From: G963664835 sp965220775
GTDB taxonomy: Bacteria; Chloroflexota; UBA6077; FW602-bin22; JBCLEL01
Assembly: GCA_965220775.1 (NCBI GenBank)
Contig: OZ244845.1
Location: 2,232,001 to 2,296,000, forward strand
Length of the DNA: 64,000 nucleotides
Reading direction: 5' to 3'
In this document: positions 42,162 to 51,689 of the stretch, piece after piece
How positions within the stretch are numbered: the first letter of the stretch is position 1
Layout: each line of letters opens with the position of its first letter
Made by a program: the position numbers and the translations under genes
The notes under the pieces: generated by a model
What the model was told of the DNA's origin: nothing
Databases searched by the model: none
What the model saw: the letters and a program-made list of their open reading frames with translations, nothing else

Positions 42162-43157
42162 TTGCCGGACCGAAAGGTAGTTATTCTCGACTGCAACTTC
42201 CCTGACATCGATATTGAAAGGGCAGTGTTGGCGGAGATTGGGGTCTCGCCGGCGTTGTTTCAATGCAAGACTGAAGATGACGTGATCGCGTCTGCCGGCA
42301 ATGCCGATGGGGTGATAGTTCAATACGCGCCGGTGACGGCCCGAGCGTTGAACGCGCTGGAGCGTTGCTCGGTGATCGTTCGCTACGGCATAGGCGTTGA
42401 CAACATCGACTTGACGGCAGCGACGGCGAATCGAATCTGGGTCTGCAACGTACCCGGATTCTGTACGCCGGAGGTCTCCGATCACGTGATGGCCTTGCTG
42501 CTGAATTGGGCCCGACGACTGCCGGCGCTGGACGCGTTGGTCCGATCCGGAGGCTGGCTGCCTATGGACATAATGCGCCCGACCGCTCGGATATCCACCC
42601 AAACTCTGGGGCTTGTCGGCTTTGGCAACATAGCTCGCGCCGTTGCAAGAAAGGCTCAGGCATTCGGTCTGGAGGTGATCGCGTCGGCACCCCGGACAAC
42701 GGCCGCGACTATGGCCGAATTCGGCACGAGAAAAGTTCCGTTCGAGACACTCGTGGCCGAGTCCGACTACCTTGTGTTGCTTTGCCCGCTCACCGACGAA
42801 ACCCACAACTTGATCAATGCCAATGTGCTGCGTTCGATGAAACCGCGAGCGTTCCTGGTAAATGTTTCACGCGGCGGTCTGGTAGATGAAGAGGCTCTCG
42901 TCGCCGCATTGGAAGGCGGCCACATTGCCGGCGTTGCGCTGGACGTGTTTGCTCAGGAGCCGGTATCAGCCGACAGTCCTCTGCTGAAAATGAAGAACGT
43001 TATGCTAAGTCCCCATATCGGCTACTATTCCGACGATGCCCAAGCCGACTTGCAACGGGCGGCGGCCGGCGAAGTTGCGCGGGTGCTTTCTGGACAAAGG
43101 CCGCACAACGCGTTGAACGCGGAGTTGACGCCGAGGTACTGGCATCCAGCTGGCTGA
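42162..43157 (+). CDS. D-2-hydroxyacid dehydrogenase, CtBP-like
   Basis: This 331-aa NAD-dependent 2-hydroxyacid dehydrogenase has the coenzyme motif LGLVGFGNIARAV (about residues 149-161) and catalytic residues Arg in NVSRGGLVDE, Glu in DVFAQEP and His in LSPHIGYYS. The opening RKVVILDCNFPDIDIE resembles the 'C-terminal binding protein' subgroup of bacterial dehydrogenases rather than SerA, and there is no ACT domain. The substrate is unknown. The start is TTG 42162 with GGAGGG (42148-42153) upstream. It is monocistronic, just downstream of the MITE-like element. Confidence 0.9.
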   Translation: MPDRKVVILDCNFPDIDIERAVLAEIGVSPALFQCKTEDDVIASAGNADGVIVQYAPVTARALNALERCSVIVRYGIGVDNIDLTAATANRIWVCNVPGFCTPEVSDHVMALLLNWARRLPALDALVRSGGWLPMDIMRPTARISTQTLGLVGFGNIARAVARKAQAFGLEVIASAPRTTAATMAEFGTRKVPFETLVAESDYLVLLCPLTDETHNLINANVLRSMKPRAFLVNVSRGGLVDEEALVAALEGGHIAGVALDVFAQEPVSADSPLLKMKNVMLSPHIGYYSDDAQADLQRAAAGEVARVLSGQRPHNALNAELTPRYWHPAG

Positions 43158-43528
43158 TCCGGACTCGGAGGTCCATTCGAACTGAGAGCTCCGAGGCTAA
43201 TTGTTCATATTTGAATGGGAGCTGATTCTGCACCTGTGCGCGTTGTGAATGATCAAGGGTTATGAGTTTTGGTGGGGCTCCTTGTAGCCACCTGCCTTGG
43301 TGGTTGGATTGTAGCCGGCATTCACAGTGGCCTTGCAAAGGCTACACGGGGGGATGATAGCGATGAGACGCACGGCTTGCCGCCAACTTGGGGACGTAAT
43401 CGAAGGCCGGCGTAGTTGCTACCCCTCGCGGTTTCCATTGCAGCGGCGTCAATTGTTTTTAGGCGCCCACAAGGGACGCCCCTCGGAGACTTTGGCTCTT
43501 TTGTAGCGCAGTCCTTCGTGTGTGCCTT

Positions 43529-43690
43529 CTGGATTCCGGCCCCGTAACGGGGTACGCGGCATGCCTTTGACCGCCGCAATGACGAGATCGGGGAATAATG
43601 GTGAATCACGAGAGCGTGCATGGCGGGATTCGCCGGCTGGTTAGCCCAGTCCCTCGGCTGGGGACTAGCCCCAGCCCTACATTTTTCTGT
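43529..43690. repeat. Intergenic repeat modules (E and A)
   Basis: Module E (43529-43585) matches 8961-9017. Module A core CTGGGGACTAGCCCCAG (43658-43674) is followed by CCCTACATTTTTCT, as at 16823. The rest of the gap 43158-43951 holds no recognised gene. Confidence 0.75.
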
Positions 43691-43951
43691 GTCGAGTATC
43701 GGCTGTCGATGTTGGGTAGGTATTCGTTGGCGTCGCGCGCCGGCCCCGAAATCTGTTTTCGTGACATTGACGGTCGCAATACCAGCCCTTTAGGTCCGAG
43801 CAGTTACTTCCGTGGAGAAACCGTTGGCGAGGGTACCGTTGTTGGCTAGAATTGACTCGCTAAGGTAACCGTCAGGTCGGATATCTCAATAGACTCTAGT
43901 CGGTTGTCCTGAGCTAGAGTTTTGGTTGACTCCAGAGAAAGAGGGAGAATT

Positions 43952-44398
43952 ATGGCAGCTATCCGGCAAGCGAACGCGGTTTGGAATGGTGGGCTAGCGG
44001 ATGGTTCCGGCTCGGTAAGCGCCGCAACGAGCGGTAAGTTCATGGACTTGGACGTCACTTGGCCTTCGCGATCGGAGGAGCATCACGGAGGCCGGACGAG
44101 CCCGGAAGAGCTCTTGGCAGCGTCTCACGCCAGTTGCTTCGCGATGGCGTTGTCGCACGTGCTCGGTTCAGCCGGCACGCCGCCTGAAAGGCTAGAGGTT
44201 AGCGCGAGCGTGACTTTCGACCAGGTTGGGGAAGGCTTTGGCGTCGTCTCTAGCGCATTGACGGTGCGCGGCAAGGTGGCAGGTATCGACTCGGATGCCT
44301 TTAGCCAGGCAGCGGAGGGCGCCAAAGACGGTTGCCCCATCTCCGGAGCCATGAAGGGTAACGTTGCACTCAGCGTTGAGGCAGTTCTAGACAACTGA
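43952..44398 (+). CDS. OsmC-family peroxiredoxin
   Basis: This 148-aa protein of the OsmC/Ohr fold reduces organic hydroperoxides with a Cys pair. The two Cys are in SHASCFAMALSHVL and DGCPISGAM, at the expected spacing. TSPEELLAASHASCF is the family signature, and the 'OsmC' rather than 'Ohr' subgroup is suggested by the GGRTSPEELL form. ATG 43952 has GAGGGAG close upstream. The longer frame from 43922 is not supported. Confidence 0.92.
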   Translation: MAAIRQANAVWNGGLADGSGSVSAATSGKFMDLDVTWPSRSEEHHGGRTSPEELLAASHASCFAMALSHVLGSAGTPPERLEVSASVTFDQVGEGFGVVSSALTVRGKVAGIDSDAFSQAAEGAKDGCPISGAMKGNVALSVEAVLDN

Positions 44399-44796
44399 AC
44401 TCGTTGCTCGTAGTATAGGGACGTTTTGGGCGCGGTTGGTTGCTGGAGAAAATTTGCCGATCGCTTTATCGAAAATACCGCGCCGTACGGGCATTAATTC
44501 GATTCTAGGATCTAGCCTACATTGGCAGCCCCAGGGATATGCTCCCAAAGAGCATATTGCCGCAGGTGGCCGGTTTGTCCCTTGGATGTCGGGATCGAAC
44601 TGGGGCAGCAGCGGTCACATCACCGATAAGCATCGCCATGGAAGCGCCCGACTTACCCTGGCTTCTTTGGGGTGTTTCAGCTATCGCAAATCCTCTAACT
44701 TAGCCTTCCGCGGCGTTCGCCTTGCCCTCCGCATGCGCGCACGACGCCTGTGCCGGCCTATTGGATCACTTCGGTTGACTGGGAAAGACTACTAGA
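44399..44796. other. Intergenic stretch with a short inverted repeat
   Basis: About 400 nt without a supported gene. ATATGCTC-CCAAA-GAGCATAT (44537-44557) is a perfect 8-bp inverted repeat that could be a regulator site or an RNA hairpin. No repeat module A-E was recognised. Confidence 0.4.
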
Positions 44797-46005
44797 TTGA
44801 CGTCTTCATATCTCATAGTGGGCAATGGAATCGCCGGCACCGTTGCCGCGCAGCGGGTTCGCGAGGCGAAGCCGGATGCAGACGTGATCATCTTCGCCAA
44901 CGAGCCGTATCCCCTATACAACCGCATCGCATTGCCGCCGTTCTTGAAACGCAAGATCAAGAGGCGAAAGGTGACCATTCACGATCTCGAATGGCACCAA
45001 GACCGCTGCATAGACCTGAGGCTGAACTGCACGATCACTCGGATCGATCCCAGGAACCACAAAATCGAAACCGACGAGGGCAAGGAGTATCGCTACGACA
45101 AGCTATTGGTAGCGACCGGTGGGCGCCCCTATCCTCTCGACGTCCCGGGAATGCCGACGGACGGCGTATTCAACTTTCAGACGATGGACGAAACGTTGGG
45201 ACTAGACGCGCGAATAGAAGAGTCGAAGACGGCGGCGGTGATTGGCGGCTCCTACATTGCGTACGAGCTTGCGGAGGCTTTCAACGCCCGCGGTTTGAAA
45301 GTGTCGTGGATCATGCGCGGCCCCTGGTTCCTACGCCGCTTGCTGGAACAAGAGGGCGGCGAGCTTGTGGACCGCATCGCCGACGATCACGGCGTAGAGA
45401 TAGTGCACGGCGATACGATTGGAGGGGTGGAAAGCGATAACGGCACGGTTTCCGGGATCGTGACGAACGGCGGCCTGCGGCGGCCGGCCGATATCCTCGG
45501 CGTAGGGTTGGGGGTGAAGCTGAATACGGAGTGTCTGGACGGGTCGGGAGTCGAAACGCGGTCGGGTGTAGTCACGGACGAATATCTGCACACGAATGTG
45601 CCGGACATAATTGCGGCGGGGGACGTCGCCGAATTCTTCGACCTGGTGCTGGAAGCTCACAGTACCATGGGTACTTGGGACAATGCCACGAACCACGGCA
45701 AGGTAGCGGCGGCAAACATGCTGGGCGAAAGGACCGCTTACGAGTCAGTCCCTACGTACTCAACCACATTATTCGATTCTCGGATCGCAGCGTTTGGCGC
45801 AACGCCAGAGTCTGATCCGACACTTGAATCGGTGTTTGCGATCGACCACGCTAACCGGTCATATCGCCGGCTGTTTTTCCGTGGCAATCACTTGGTCGGT
45901 GGGGTTATTATTGGTAAGCCGGCTGGCCGGGCGCGACTCATCCGGATGATCAAAGACAGATCGGAAATCTCTCCATCTGAGCGCGAGTCCCTGCTGACGG
46001 TTTGA
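44797..46005 (+). CDS. NAD(P)/FAD-dependent oxidoreductase
   Basis: This 402-aa pyridine-nucleotide-disulfide-type flavoprotein belongs to the rubredoxin/ferredoxin reductase and NirB-like group. It has an N-terminal FAD motif (LIVGNGIAGTVAA), a central NAD(P) motif (AAVIGGSYIAYELAEAF) and the second FAD segment VPDIIAAGDVAEF. There is no CxxxxC redox disulfide, so it passes electrons to a partner protein. The start is unsure: TTG 44797 fits the FAD motif best, with only GGGAAAG upstream. It is followed 39 nt later by an SDR gene on the same strand, probably one operon. Confidence 0.9.
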   Translation: MTSSYLIVGNGIAGTVAAQRVREAKPDADVIIFANEPYPLYNRIALPPFLKRKIKRRKVTIHDLEWHQDRCIDLRLNCTITRIDPRNHKIETDEGKEYRYDKLLVATGGRPYPLDVPGMPTDGVFNFQTMDETLGLDARIEESKTAAVIGGSYIAYELAEAFNARGLKVSWIMRGPWFLRRLLEQEGGELVDRIADDHGVEIVHGDTIGGVESDNGTVSGIVTNGGLRRPADILGVGLGVKLNTECLDGSGVETRSGVVTDEYLHTNVPDIIAAGDVAEFFDLVLEAHSTMGTWDNATNHGKVAAANMLGERTAYESVPTYSTTLFDSRIAAFGATPESDPTLESVFAIDHANRSYRRLFFRGNHLVGGVIIGKPAGRARLIRMIKDRSEISPSERESLLTV

Positions 46006-46044
46006 GCAGGACTAAGGTTGTAATTCGGAGGAGCGGAAGTTCAG

Positions 46045-46905
46045 GTGAGCACTGACAGCAGCATGCCATCAAGTGGCGACAGCTTCGATTTCAGCGGGCA
46101 GGTCGCCTTAGTGACGGGTGGTGGAAGAGGCCTGGGAAGGGCGTTCGCCCTGGCACTGGCCGGCGCCGGAGCCCGGGTGGCAGTGACCGCACGAACGGAG
46201 CGGGAACTGGCCGAAACCGTTGGACTAATCGAGGAGGCGGGCGGGACTGCGATTGGACTGCCGGCGGACGTGACCGATCACCCTGCGGTCATTCGGGTGG
46301 TGAAAGCGGTAGAGGAGCAACTTGGTCCGGTCGACGTGCTGGCAAACAACGCCGGCGTCCTGGGCCCTTCGGGTCGGGACTGGGAAGTCGACGTCAATGA
46401 CTGGTGGCACACGTTCGACGTCAACCTACGAGGTGCTTTCCTATTCGCTCGCGCAGTTCTTCCGGGAATGATCGCGCGGCATCGGGGTCGGATCGTCAAT
46501 ATCTCGAGCGCGTCGGTCAATATCCACCTGCCGTACGCCTCCGCTTACGGTGTTTCCAAAGCCGCTTTAACTTACCTGGCGAATTGTCTGGATAGCGCTA
46601 CAACGGAGTATGGAGTGTTCGTCTTCGCCTACGCTCCCGGATTCGTTCGCACGGACGTGATAGATCAGGTTGCGGAGTCGTACAACATCCGAAAGTCGGT
46701 GGTTGACATCTATCGCAAGAGACTGGAAGACGATCACGACACTACATTGGAAAGGGCAGTGGAGGTCTTCATGTTCCTGGCCTCGGGAAGGGCCGATCAA
46801 CTGTCCGGCCGCCACATCGATGTTTACGATGATGAATTGGAACTGGTTGAGCGGGCCGATGACATCCGGCGGGACGATCTATACACGCTCCGACGAAGGG
46901 TCTAG
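46045..46905 (+). CDS. SDR-family NAD(P)-dependent oxidoreductase
   Basis: This 286-aa classical short-chain dehydrogenase has all hallmarks: TGGGRGLGRA, NNAG, NISS and YGVSK. It therefore contrasts with the degraded SDR at 2246. The C-terminus is extended past the usual end by about 25 residues (HIDVYDDELELVERADDIRR) with no gap in the fold. The GTG start is at 46045 with GGAGGAG about 10 nt upstream. The substrate is unknown. It is likely co-transcribed with the upstream flavoprotein, and convergent with the LutB-LutA fusion gene (23 nt between stops). Confidence 0.92.
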   Translation: MSTDSSMPSSGDSFDFSGQVALVTGGGRGLGRAFALALAGAGARVAVTARTERELAETVGLIEEAGGTAIGLPADVTDHPAVIRVVKAVEEQLGPVDVLANNAGVLGPSGRDWEVDVNDWWHTFDVNLRGAFLFARAVLPGMIARHRGRIVNISSASVNIHLPYASAYGVSKAALTYLANCLDSATTEYGVFVFAYAPGFVRTDVIDQVAESYNIRKSVVDIYRKRLEDDHDTTLERAVEVFMFLASGRADQLSGRHIDVYDDELELVERADDIRRDDLYTLRRRV

Positions 46906-46928
46906 CGCCCCTGGCCAATACGCTAGGT

Positions 46929-49142
46929 TTAGAGCGGCAAACGATCCGCCATTATCTCCGCGAGATGGGCGATTCGCAGCGAGCGGCCGGACGCCTCGGC
47001 TGCGCCGCGCAAGTGTAGGATGCATCCTGGGTTGTCGGTGACTACTACTCCGGCGCCGGTCTCATCTATGTGTTTCAGCTTGCGCCTGACCACCCTCTCC
47101 GCCACCTTGGGGTGATCGAAAGAGAACGAACCACCGAATCCACAGCAGGCGCTCGACTCGTTCATCTCAACTAGATTGCAGCCAACGACGTCTCCCAAGA
47201 GCCGGCGTTGCTCAGCGTGCAAGTTCAGGCAGTTATGTGATTGACAGGAGTCGTGATAGGTGAGTGTGGGCGTCTCGGGACTGGCGAGCGCCCCGGCCGG
47301 CAGCTTCGCCACTCGGTCGATAAACGTGACGAAGTCGACAACACGGGAGGCGAGACGCTGTGCTCGGGCCAGCCAATCTGGATCATCGGCTAAGAAATGG
47401 GGAAAATCCTGCACCATAGAAACGGCACAGCTAGCCGACGTGCTCAAGATATAGTCCGCCTCTTGTGATTCGAGCGCCTCAATAGTTTGTTTGAACATCT
47501 TGATCGCGAGTGTCTCGTCTCCGGCGTTGACTGCCGGGAGTCCGCAACAGCTTTGTTCAGGCGGGAAGAATACCTGGCAGCCGCAAGCTTGGAGAACTCG
47601 GACCGCAGCTTCTCCGATACTGGGATATAGCCGGTCGGTTATGCAGCCGGGGAAGTAGGCGATGCGCGTGCCGGAAGCCTGGCTCCCGGAGATGGACACG
47701 ACACCATCCGGTTTGCTGAGCTGCTTGACGCGGTCACGGAACGGTCGGCGGGTGGGAGCGGGCAAGTTTCGCCAACCGGCTTGGGACCAGAGGCCGGGTA
47801 TGAATCGGAGCAGGTCTTTACTCAACGATCCGTTCTTGTCGACAAAGGGGGAGGCAAGAGTCCCAGCCAGGCGTGTTACGCGATCCAACTGGGCGGGCTG
47901 CGATAGTGTCTCGATAGCCTTGCGCTTGGTCCACGGCATCCCTTGCTCGGATACCTTGTGCCGGCGGAGGTCGAGGATTTGTCTGGCCAACGGAATCCCG
48001 ACTGGACAGACAGTCTCACAGGCGTTGCAGCTAACGCAGAGTGACTGTGGATCAGCCGCGTGCTCCATCCCGTGATGAAACTTGGTAACCACAAGGCCTA
48101 TTGGTCCGCTGTATATATGGCCGAACACGTGACCGCCGACGACTTGGAATGGGGGACAGACGTTGGCGCAAGCACCGCACCTGATGCACTGGAGAGCCTC
48201 ACGGAACTGAGGATCATCGCGCATCTCCCATCGGCCGTTATCCAGCACGACGATGTGCAATTCTTTGGGTCCGTGGACGCCTATCGTGAGTGAGAGCTCA
48301 ATATCGGCGCTGCGACTCGGACCGGTGATGTAAGAGACATATACGGACATCTTCTGTCCCGTAGCGCTCGGCGCCAGCATCTTGAGAACCTCGGTCGCGT
48401 CGTCGAGTGTCGGGACGATCTTTTCGATACCCATCAGTGCGACATGGACCGGTGGCAGCGTAGTGACCAATCGGCCGTTGCCTTCGTTTGACAAAATTAC
48501 CAAAGTGCCGCTGTCGGCAATGGCGATGTTCACGCCGGAGATGCCTATGTCCGCGTCGATGAAGCTCTGCCGGAGCTGCTTGCGGGCGACGCTAACCAGT
48601 TGATCCAAATCGTCCGGGGATAAATCCTGGCCGGAAGCTTGGGAGAACAGCTCGGCGACTTGCTCGCGCGTCTTGTGAAGGGCCGGCGCCAGGAGATGGG
48701 ACGGACTCTCGCCGGCGAGCTGAATGATCCACTCTCCGAGGTCGGTTTCAACAACCTCGATGCCCCGTGACTCCAGGTGAGGGTTCAGCTCAATCTCATC
48801 GGCAGCCATAGACTTGCTCTTTACCGCAAGCTTTGCGCCGCGCTCGACGGCGATATCGCCGATAATGCGACGGGCGTCGTCGCCGGTGCGGGCAAAGTGC
48901 ACCGTGGCGCCGACCGCCTCGGCTGAGGTCTTGAACTGCTCGACCAGCTCCGGAAGGCGTTCGACACCCGCCGCCCGCCGGCGGGCCAGTGCCTGTTGAC
49001 GCTCCTTGAAATCATCATTGGCCAACAACGCGTCGCGCCTCTGGCGAAATATAGGTAGCGCGCGGGTGAGCGCGGTTTCGAGAGTCGGCGACTGAAGAGC
49101 GTCGTTCAGGCGCCTCTCAAATGCGGCGTGAGTCTTTGACAG
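46929..49142 (-). CDS. LutB-LutA-type fusion: LUD domain, 4Fe-4S ferredoxin and CCG domains
   Basis: This 737-aa iron-sulfur protein for L-lactate (or similar hydroxyacid) oxidation combines LutB and LutA in one chain. It has an N-terminal helical part and LUD domain (to about residue 300), two 4Fe-4S motifs CIRCGACANVCP (about residue 319) and CVSCNACETVCP (about 369), then two CCG domains with SCCGLPA and SACCGFGGSF. The first standard start (TTG 49028) would remove 38 residues of good N-terminal sequence (SKTHAAFERRLNDALQ...). A CTG at 49142 follows AGGAGG by exactly 8 nt. An in-frame TAG just upstream overlaps that ribosome-binding site, so CTG is the best start. LutC is not nearby. Confidence 0.9.
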   Translation of the reverse strand: MSKTHAAFERRLNDALQSPTLETALTRALPIFRQRRDALLANDDFKERQQALARRRAAGVERLPELVEQFKTSAEAVGATVHFARTGDDARRIIGDIAVERGAKLAVKSKSMAADEIELNPHLESRGIEVVETDLGEWIIQLAGESPSHLLAPALHKTREQVAELFSQASGQDLSPDDLDQLVSVARKQLRQSFIDADIGISGVNIAIADSGTLVILSNEGNGRLVTTLPPVHVALMGIEKIVPTLDDATEVLKMLAPSATGQKMSVYVSYITGPSRSADIELSLTIGVHGPKELHIVVLDNGRWEMRDDPQFREALQCIRCGACANVCPPFQVVGGHVFGHIYSGPIGLVVTKFHHGMEHAADPQSLCVSCNACETVCPVGIPLARQILDLRRHKVSEQGMPWTKRKAIETLSQPAQLDRVTRLAGTLASPFVDKNGSLSKDLLRFIPGLWSQAGWRNLPAPTRRPFRDRVKQLSKPDGVVSISGSQASGTRIAYFPGCITDRLYPSIGEAAVRVLQACGCQVFFPPEQSCCGLPAVNAGDETLAIKMFKQTIEALESQEADYILSTSASCAVSMVQDFPHFLADDPDWLARAQRLASRVVDFVTFIDRVAKLPAGALASPETPTLTYHDSCQSHNCLNLHAEQRRLLGDVVGCNLVEMNESSACCGFGGSFSFDHPKVAERVVRRKLKHIDETGAGVVVTDNPGCILHLRGAAEASGRSLRIAHLAEIMADRLPL

Positions 49143-49690
49143 CTTTATGTCCTCCTAAGGGTTGTGCGCCAAGTCTTAGATCAATCCATGATAAGCGGCA
49201 CTTGAGTAAAGACACAATTCTTGGTGCGCAATTTGGTGCTTTGCATCAACCATTGAGACCAAGCCGACGGCGCCAGTATGGTCGATAAGGATTAGATGCG
49301 GGCTACGCTAGCTTACTCGATTCAGTCGCTCATGATAAGGACTTGCCCGGGGCAGGTTCTGGCCAACCCAGCCTAGAGCTACCGAATAGGGACTATTGCC
49401 GCTCATCGGGTTGTAACCACGCTCGGTCGATTCGGTTCAGCCTCGTAACGACGCGTGGTCGTAGCGATTGCTAGAGACGGCATGATTGACCGTTTCGATG
49501 TTGTATGAGCCCGTTTTCAGGTTACGTCCATGTATCGCCGCGCGCGCGTCTTGTTGATATAGCATCTGCCGGCTATACTTGGTGGCCCGGCTACACACCA
49601 CCCCCAGCCGGACGCACTTGGGGCGTACACTTCAAACACTACATCTCTTCCCACCCGCTCCTTTAGGTTTCAGGCACACTCACACATCGC
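49143..49690. other. Divergent intergenic region between LutB-LutA and uvrC
   Basis: About 550 nt with no gene and no module A-E repeat. A pair of imperfect inverted 12-mers, TTGTGCGCCAAG (49162-49173) and CTTGGTGCGCAA (49220-49231), lies upstream of the fusion gene and could be a repressor-binding arrangement. GCGCGCGCG at about 49539-49547 is notable. Promoters were not clearly resolved. Confidence 0.4.
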
Positions 49691-51667
49691 GTGAGACTCT
49701 TCACAGTAGGAGGGTTGGTCATATCAATCGATCTTGAAGCCACCCAAACCGGGCCAGGCACGCAGTCGTCGCCAAGTTCAGAGTCCCGTCCATCTTTAGG
49801 ACCTACTGAGCGCCGGCGTATTCTGCGGCAGAGGGCGTCCGAAGCTCCGGTCGGGCCGGGCGTGTACAAGTTCCTGGATGATAGCAATAGAGTCTTGTAC
49901 GTTGGCAAAGCCAAGTCTTTACGCAAGCGAGTCGCGTCCTACTTCACCGGAAAATCCTACGGCCGCACACGGAAGATGTTGAAAGAGGCGTCCGATATCC
50001 GCTGGGAAGAATTGGGCCACGAGCAGACCGCTCTTCAACGCGAGAATCATCTGATTAAGGAGCTGCAGCCGTCGTACAACGTCCGGCTCAAAGACGACAA
50101 GACGTACCCATTTCTCAAGCTGACAATGGCAGAGAAGTGGCCCAGGCTGCTATTCACTCGCGAAAAGCGAGATGACGACTCGATCTACTTCGGTCAGTAC
50201 GGCAGCGCCAAGTCAGTCCGCGTCTTTCAGCACGCTATGGGGAGAATATTTCCCATGCGCAACTGTGACGATGACATCCGCGATCAGCCCACGCGTACCA
50301 GGCCATGCATCTATTACGACACGCACCAGTGTTTGGGGCCATGTGCCGGCTTGGCAAACCGCGATGAATATATGAGGGCAGTACAGGGGGTCCGGGACGT
50401 TCTTGAAGGCCGGCCTAAGAAGGTACAGGTTGAACTGCGAGACCGGATGCTAAAGGCGGCTGATGACCTGCAATTCGAGCTTGCCGCGCACTACCGCGAT
50501 GCGACCAAGAGTTTAAACCACGTGGTCGAACGACAGAAGGCGTTCGCGGGAATTCTCGATAGCGATTTCGTTGGACTGGGAAGGGACAACGGTTCGGCCT
50601 GCGCACAGATATTCGGCGTCCGCGGAGGACAGATCATACGCGAGTCCACGGTAGCGTTGGAGAATTGCCACGAGGTCGAAGCACGCACGTTGATGACGCG
50701 GGTAATAGAGAGCTTCTACGCGGAAACCACGGAGATTCCCCCGGAGGTCGTTCTGCAGACGAGGATCGATGACGCTGACATCGTCCGGCGTTGGCTGGGA
50801 GAGAAACGCGGTCGGCGAGTGCGCATCATAGTACCTAGGCGAGGGCCTAAGGCTCGTATGATCGAGTTGGTCGCGCGCAATGCAGCTCAGGAGCTGATGA
50901 GGATGAAGGAGCGCTGGATGCGCGACTTCGGTCGCACTTCGGCGGCGGTAGCGGAGTTGGCCGAACATCTGGAATTGCCAGATGCACCCAACCGCATCGA
51001 GTGTTATGACGTGGCACACATCCAGGGAGCAGAGACTACCGCGGGGATGGTCGTCTTCGAGAATGGAGCCAAGCGCCCGGAGCACTACCGCACGTTTTCG
51101 ATCAAAACGGTCGAGGGTGTGGACGATTACGCCGCAATGCGGGAGGTGCTGGCACGGCGCTTCCGCCGGCTGGCAAAGGATGACGAGAGGGACAAGTCGT
51201 TCAGCCGGCGGCCCGACTTCATCCTCATCGACGGCGGCAAGGGTCAGTTGAACGTCGCTCGTGAGGTGATCGGCGAATTCAGTTTAGAGGACATCTGGCT
51301 GGCCGCATTGGCGAAGGAGAACGAGGAAGTTTACCTAATGGGCTCGACATCCCCGGTGGTCCTCCCACGTAATTCACAAGCTCTTTACCTGCTCCAGCGC
51401 ATACGCGACGAAGCTCATCGCACTGCTCGCCGGCTGCACCACATTCGCCGGCACAAGCGCACCAGAATGTCTCTGCTCGATAGAGTCGATGGGGTGGGCA
51501 AAATTCGCAAATCCCGGCTGTTGAGAAAATTTGGATCGATAGCCAAGATCGCAGACGCCAGCGACGATGATTTGCGATCGGTTGCCGGAATGAACGCCGC
51601 GGTTGTAGCTAACCTGCGCGAGGTTCTGGGCCGGCCATCGAATCGAGATCCAGATCCGAAGAAATAG
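49691..51667 (+). CDS. uvrC: Excinuclease ABC subunit C
   Basis: This nucleotide-excision-repair endonuclease makes both incisions around a lesion with UvrA and UvrB. The 658-aa frame contains the GIY-YIG nuclease (PGVYKFLDDSNRVLYVGKA, about residues 56-75), the UvrB-binding UVR motif, the RNase-H-like nuclease (DVAHIQGAETTAGMVVFE; DFILIDGGKGQLN) and the C-terminal helix-hairpin-helix pair (VDGVGKIRKSRLLRKFGS). All domains are present. The start is unclear: GTG 49691 has no ribosome-binding site, while a strong AGGAGGG (49708-49714) inside the frame precedes an ATA codon at 49721 by 6 nt. Convergent with the glycosyltransferase array. Confidence 0.95.
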   Translation: MRLFTVGGLVISIDLEATQTGPGTQSSPSSESRPSLGPTERRRILRQRASEAPVGPGVYKFLDDSNRVLYVGKAKSLRKRVASYFTGKSYGRTRKMLKEASDIRWEELGHEQTALQRENHLIKELQPSYNVRLKDDKTYPFLKLTMAEKWPRLLFTREKRDDDSIYFGQYGSAKSVRVFQHAMGRIFPMRNCDDDIRDQPTRTRPCIYYDTHQCLGPCAGLANRDEYMRAVQGVRDVLEGRPKKVQVELRDRMLKAADDLQFELAAHYRDATKSLNHVVERQKAFAGILDSDFVGLGRDNGSACAQIFGVRGGQIIRESTVALENCHEVEARTLMTRVIESFYAETTEIPPEVVLQTRIDDADIVRRWLGEKRGRRVRIIVPRRGPKARMIELVARNAAQELMRMKERWMRDFGRTSAAVAELAEHLELPDAPNRIECYDVAHIQGAETTAGMVVFENGAKRPEHYRTFSIKTVEGVDDYAAMREVLARRFRRLAKDDERDKSFSRRPDFILIDGGKGQLNVAREVIGEFSLEDIWLAALAKENEEVYLMGSTSPVVLPRNSQALYLLQRIRDEAHRTARRLHHIRRHKRTRMSLLDRVDGVGKIRKSRLLRKFGSIAKIADASDDDLRSVAGMNAAVVANLREVLGRPSNRDPDPKK

Positions 51668-51689
51668 CCTTCCAGCTAGGTTAAATCAA

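Noticed and set aside
44570..44620. tRNA-like GGGATCGAACTGGGGC stretch
   Set aside because: No acceptor, D or anticodon stem can be formed around it.
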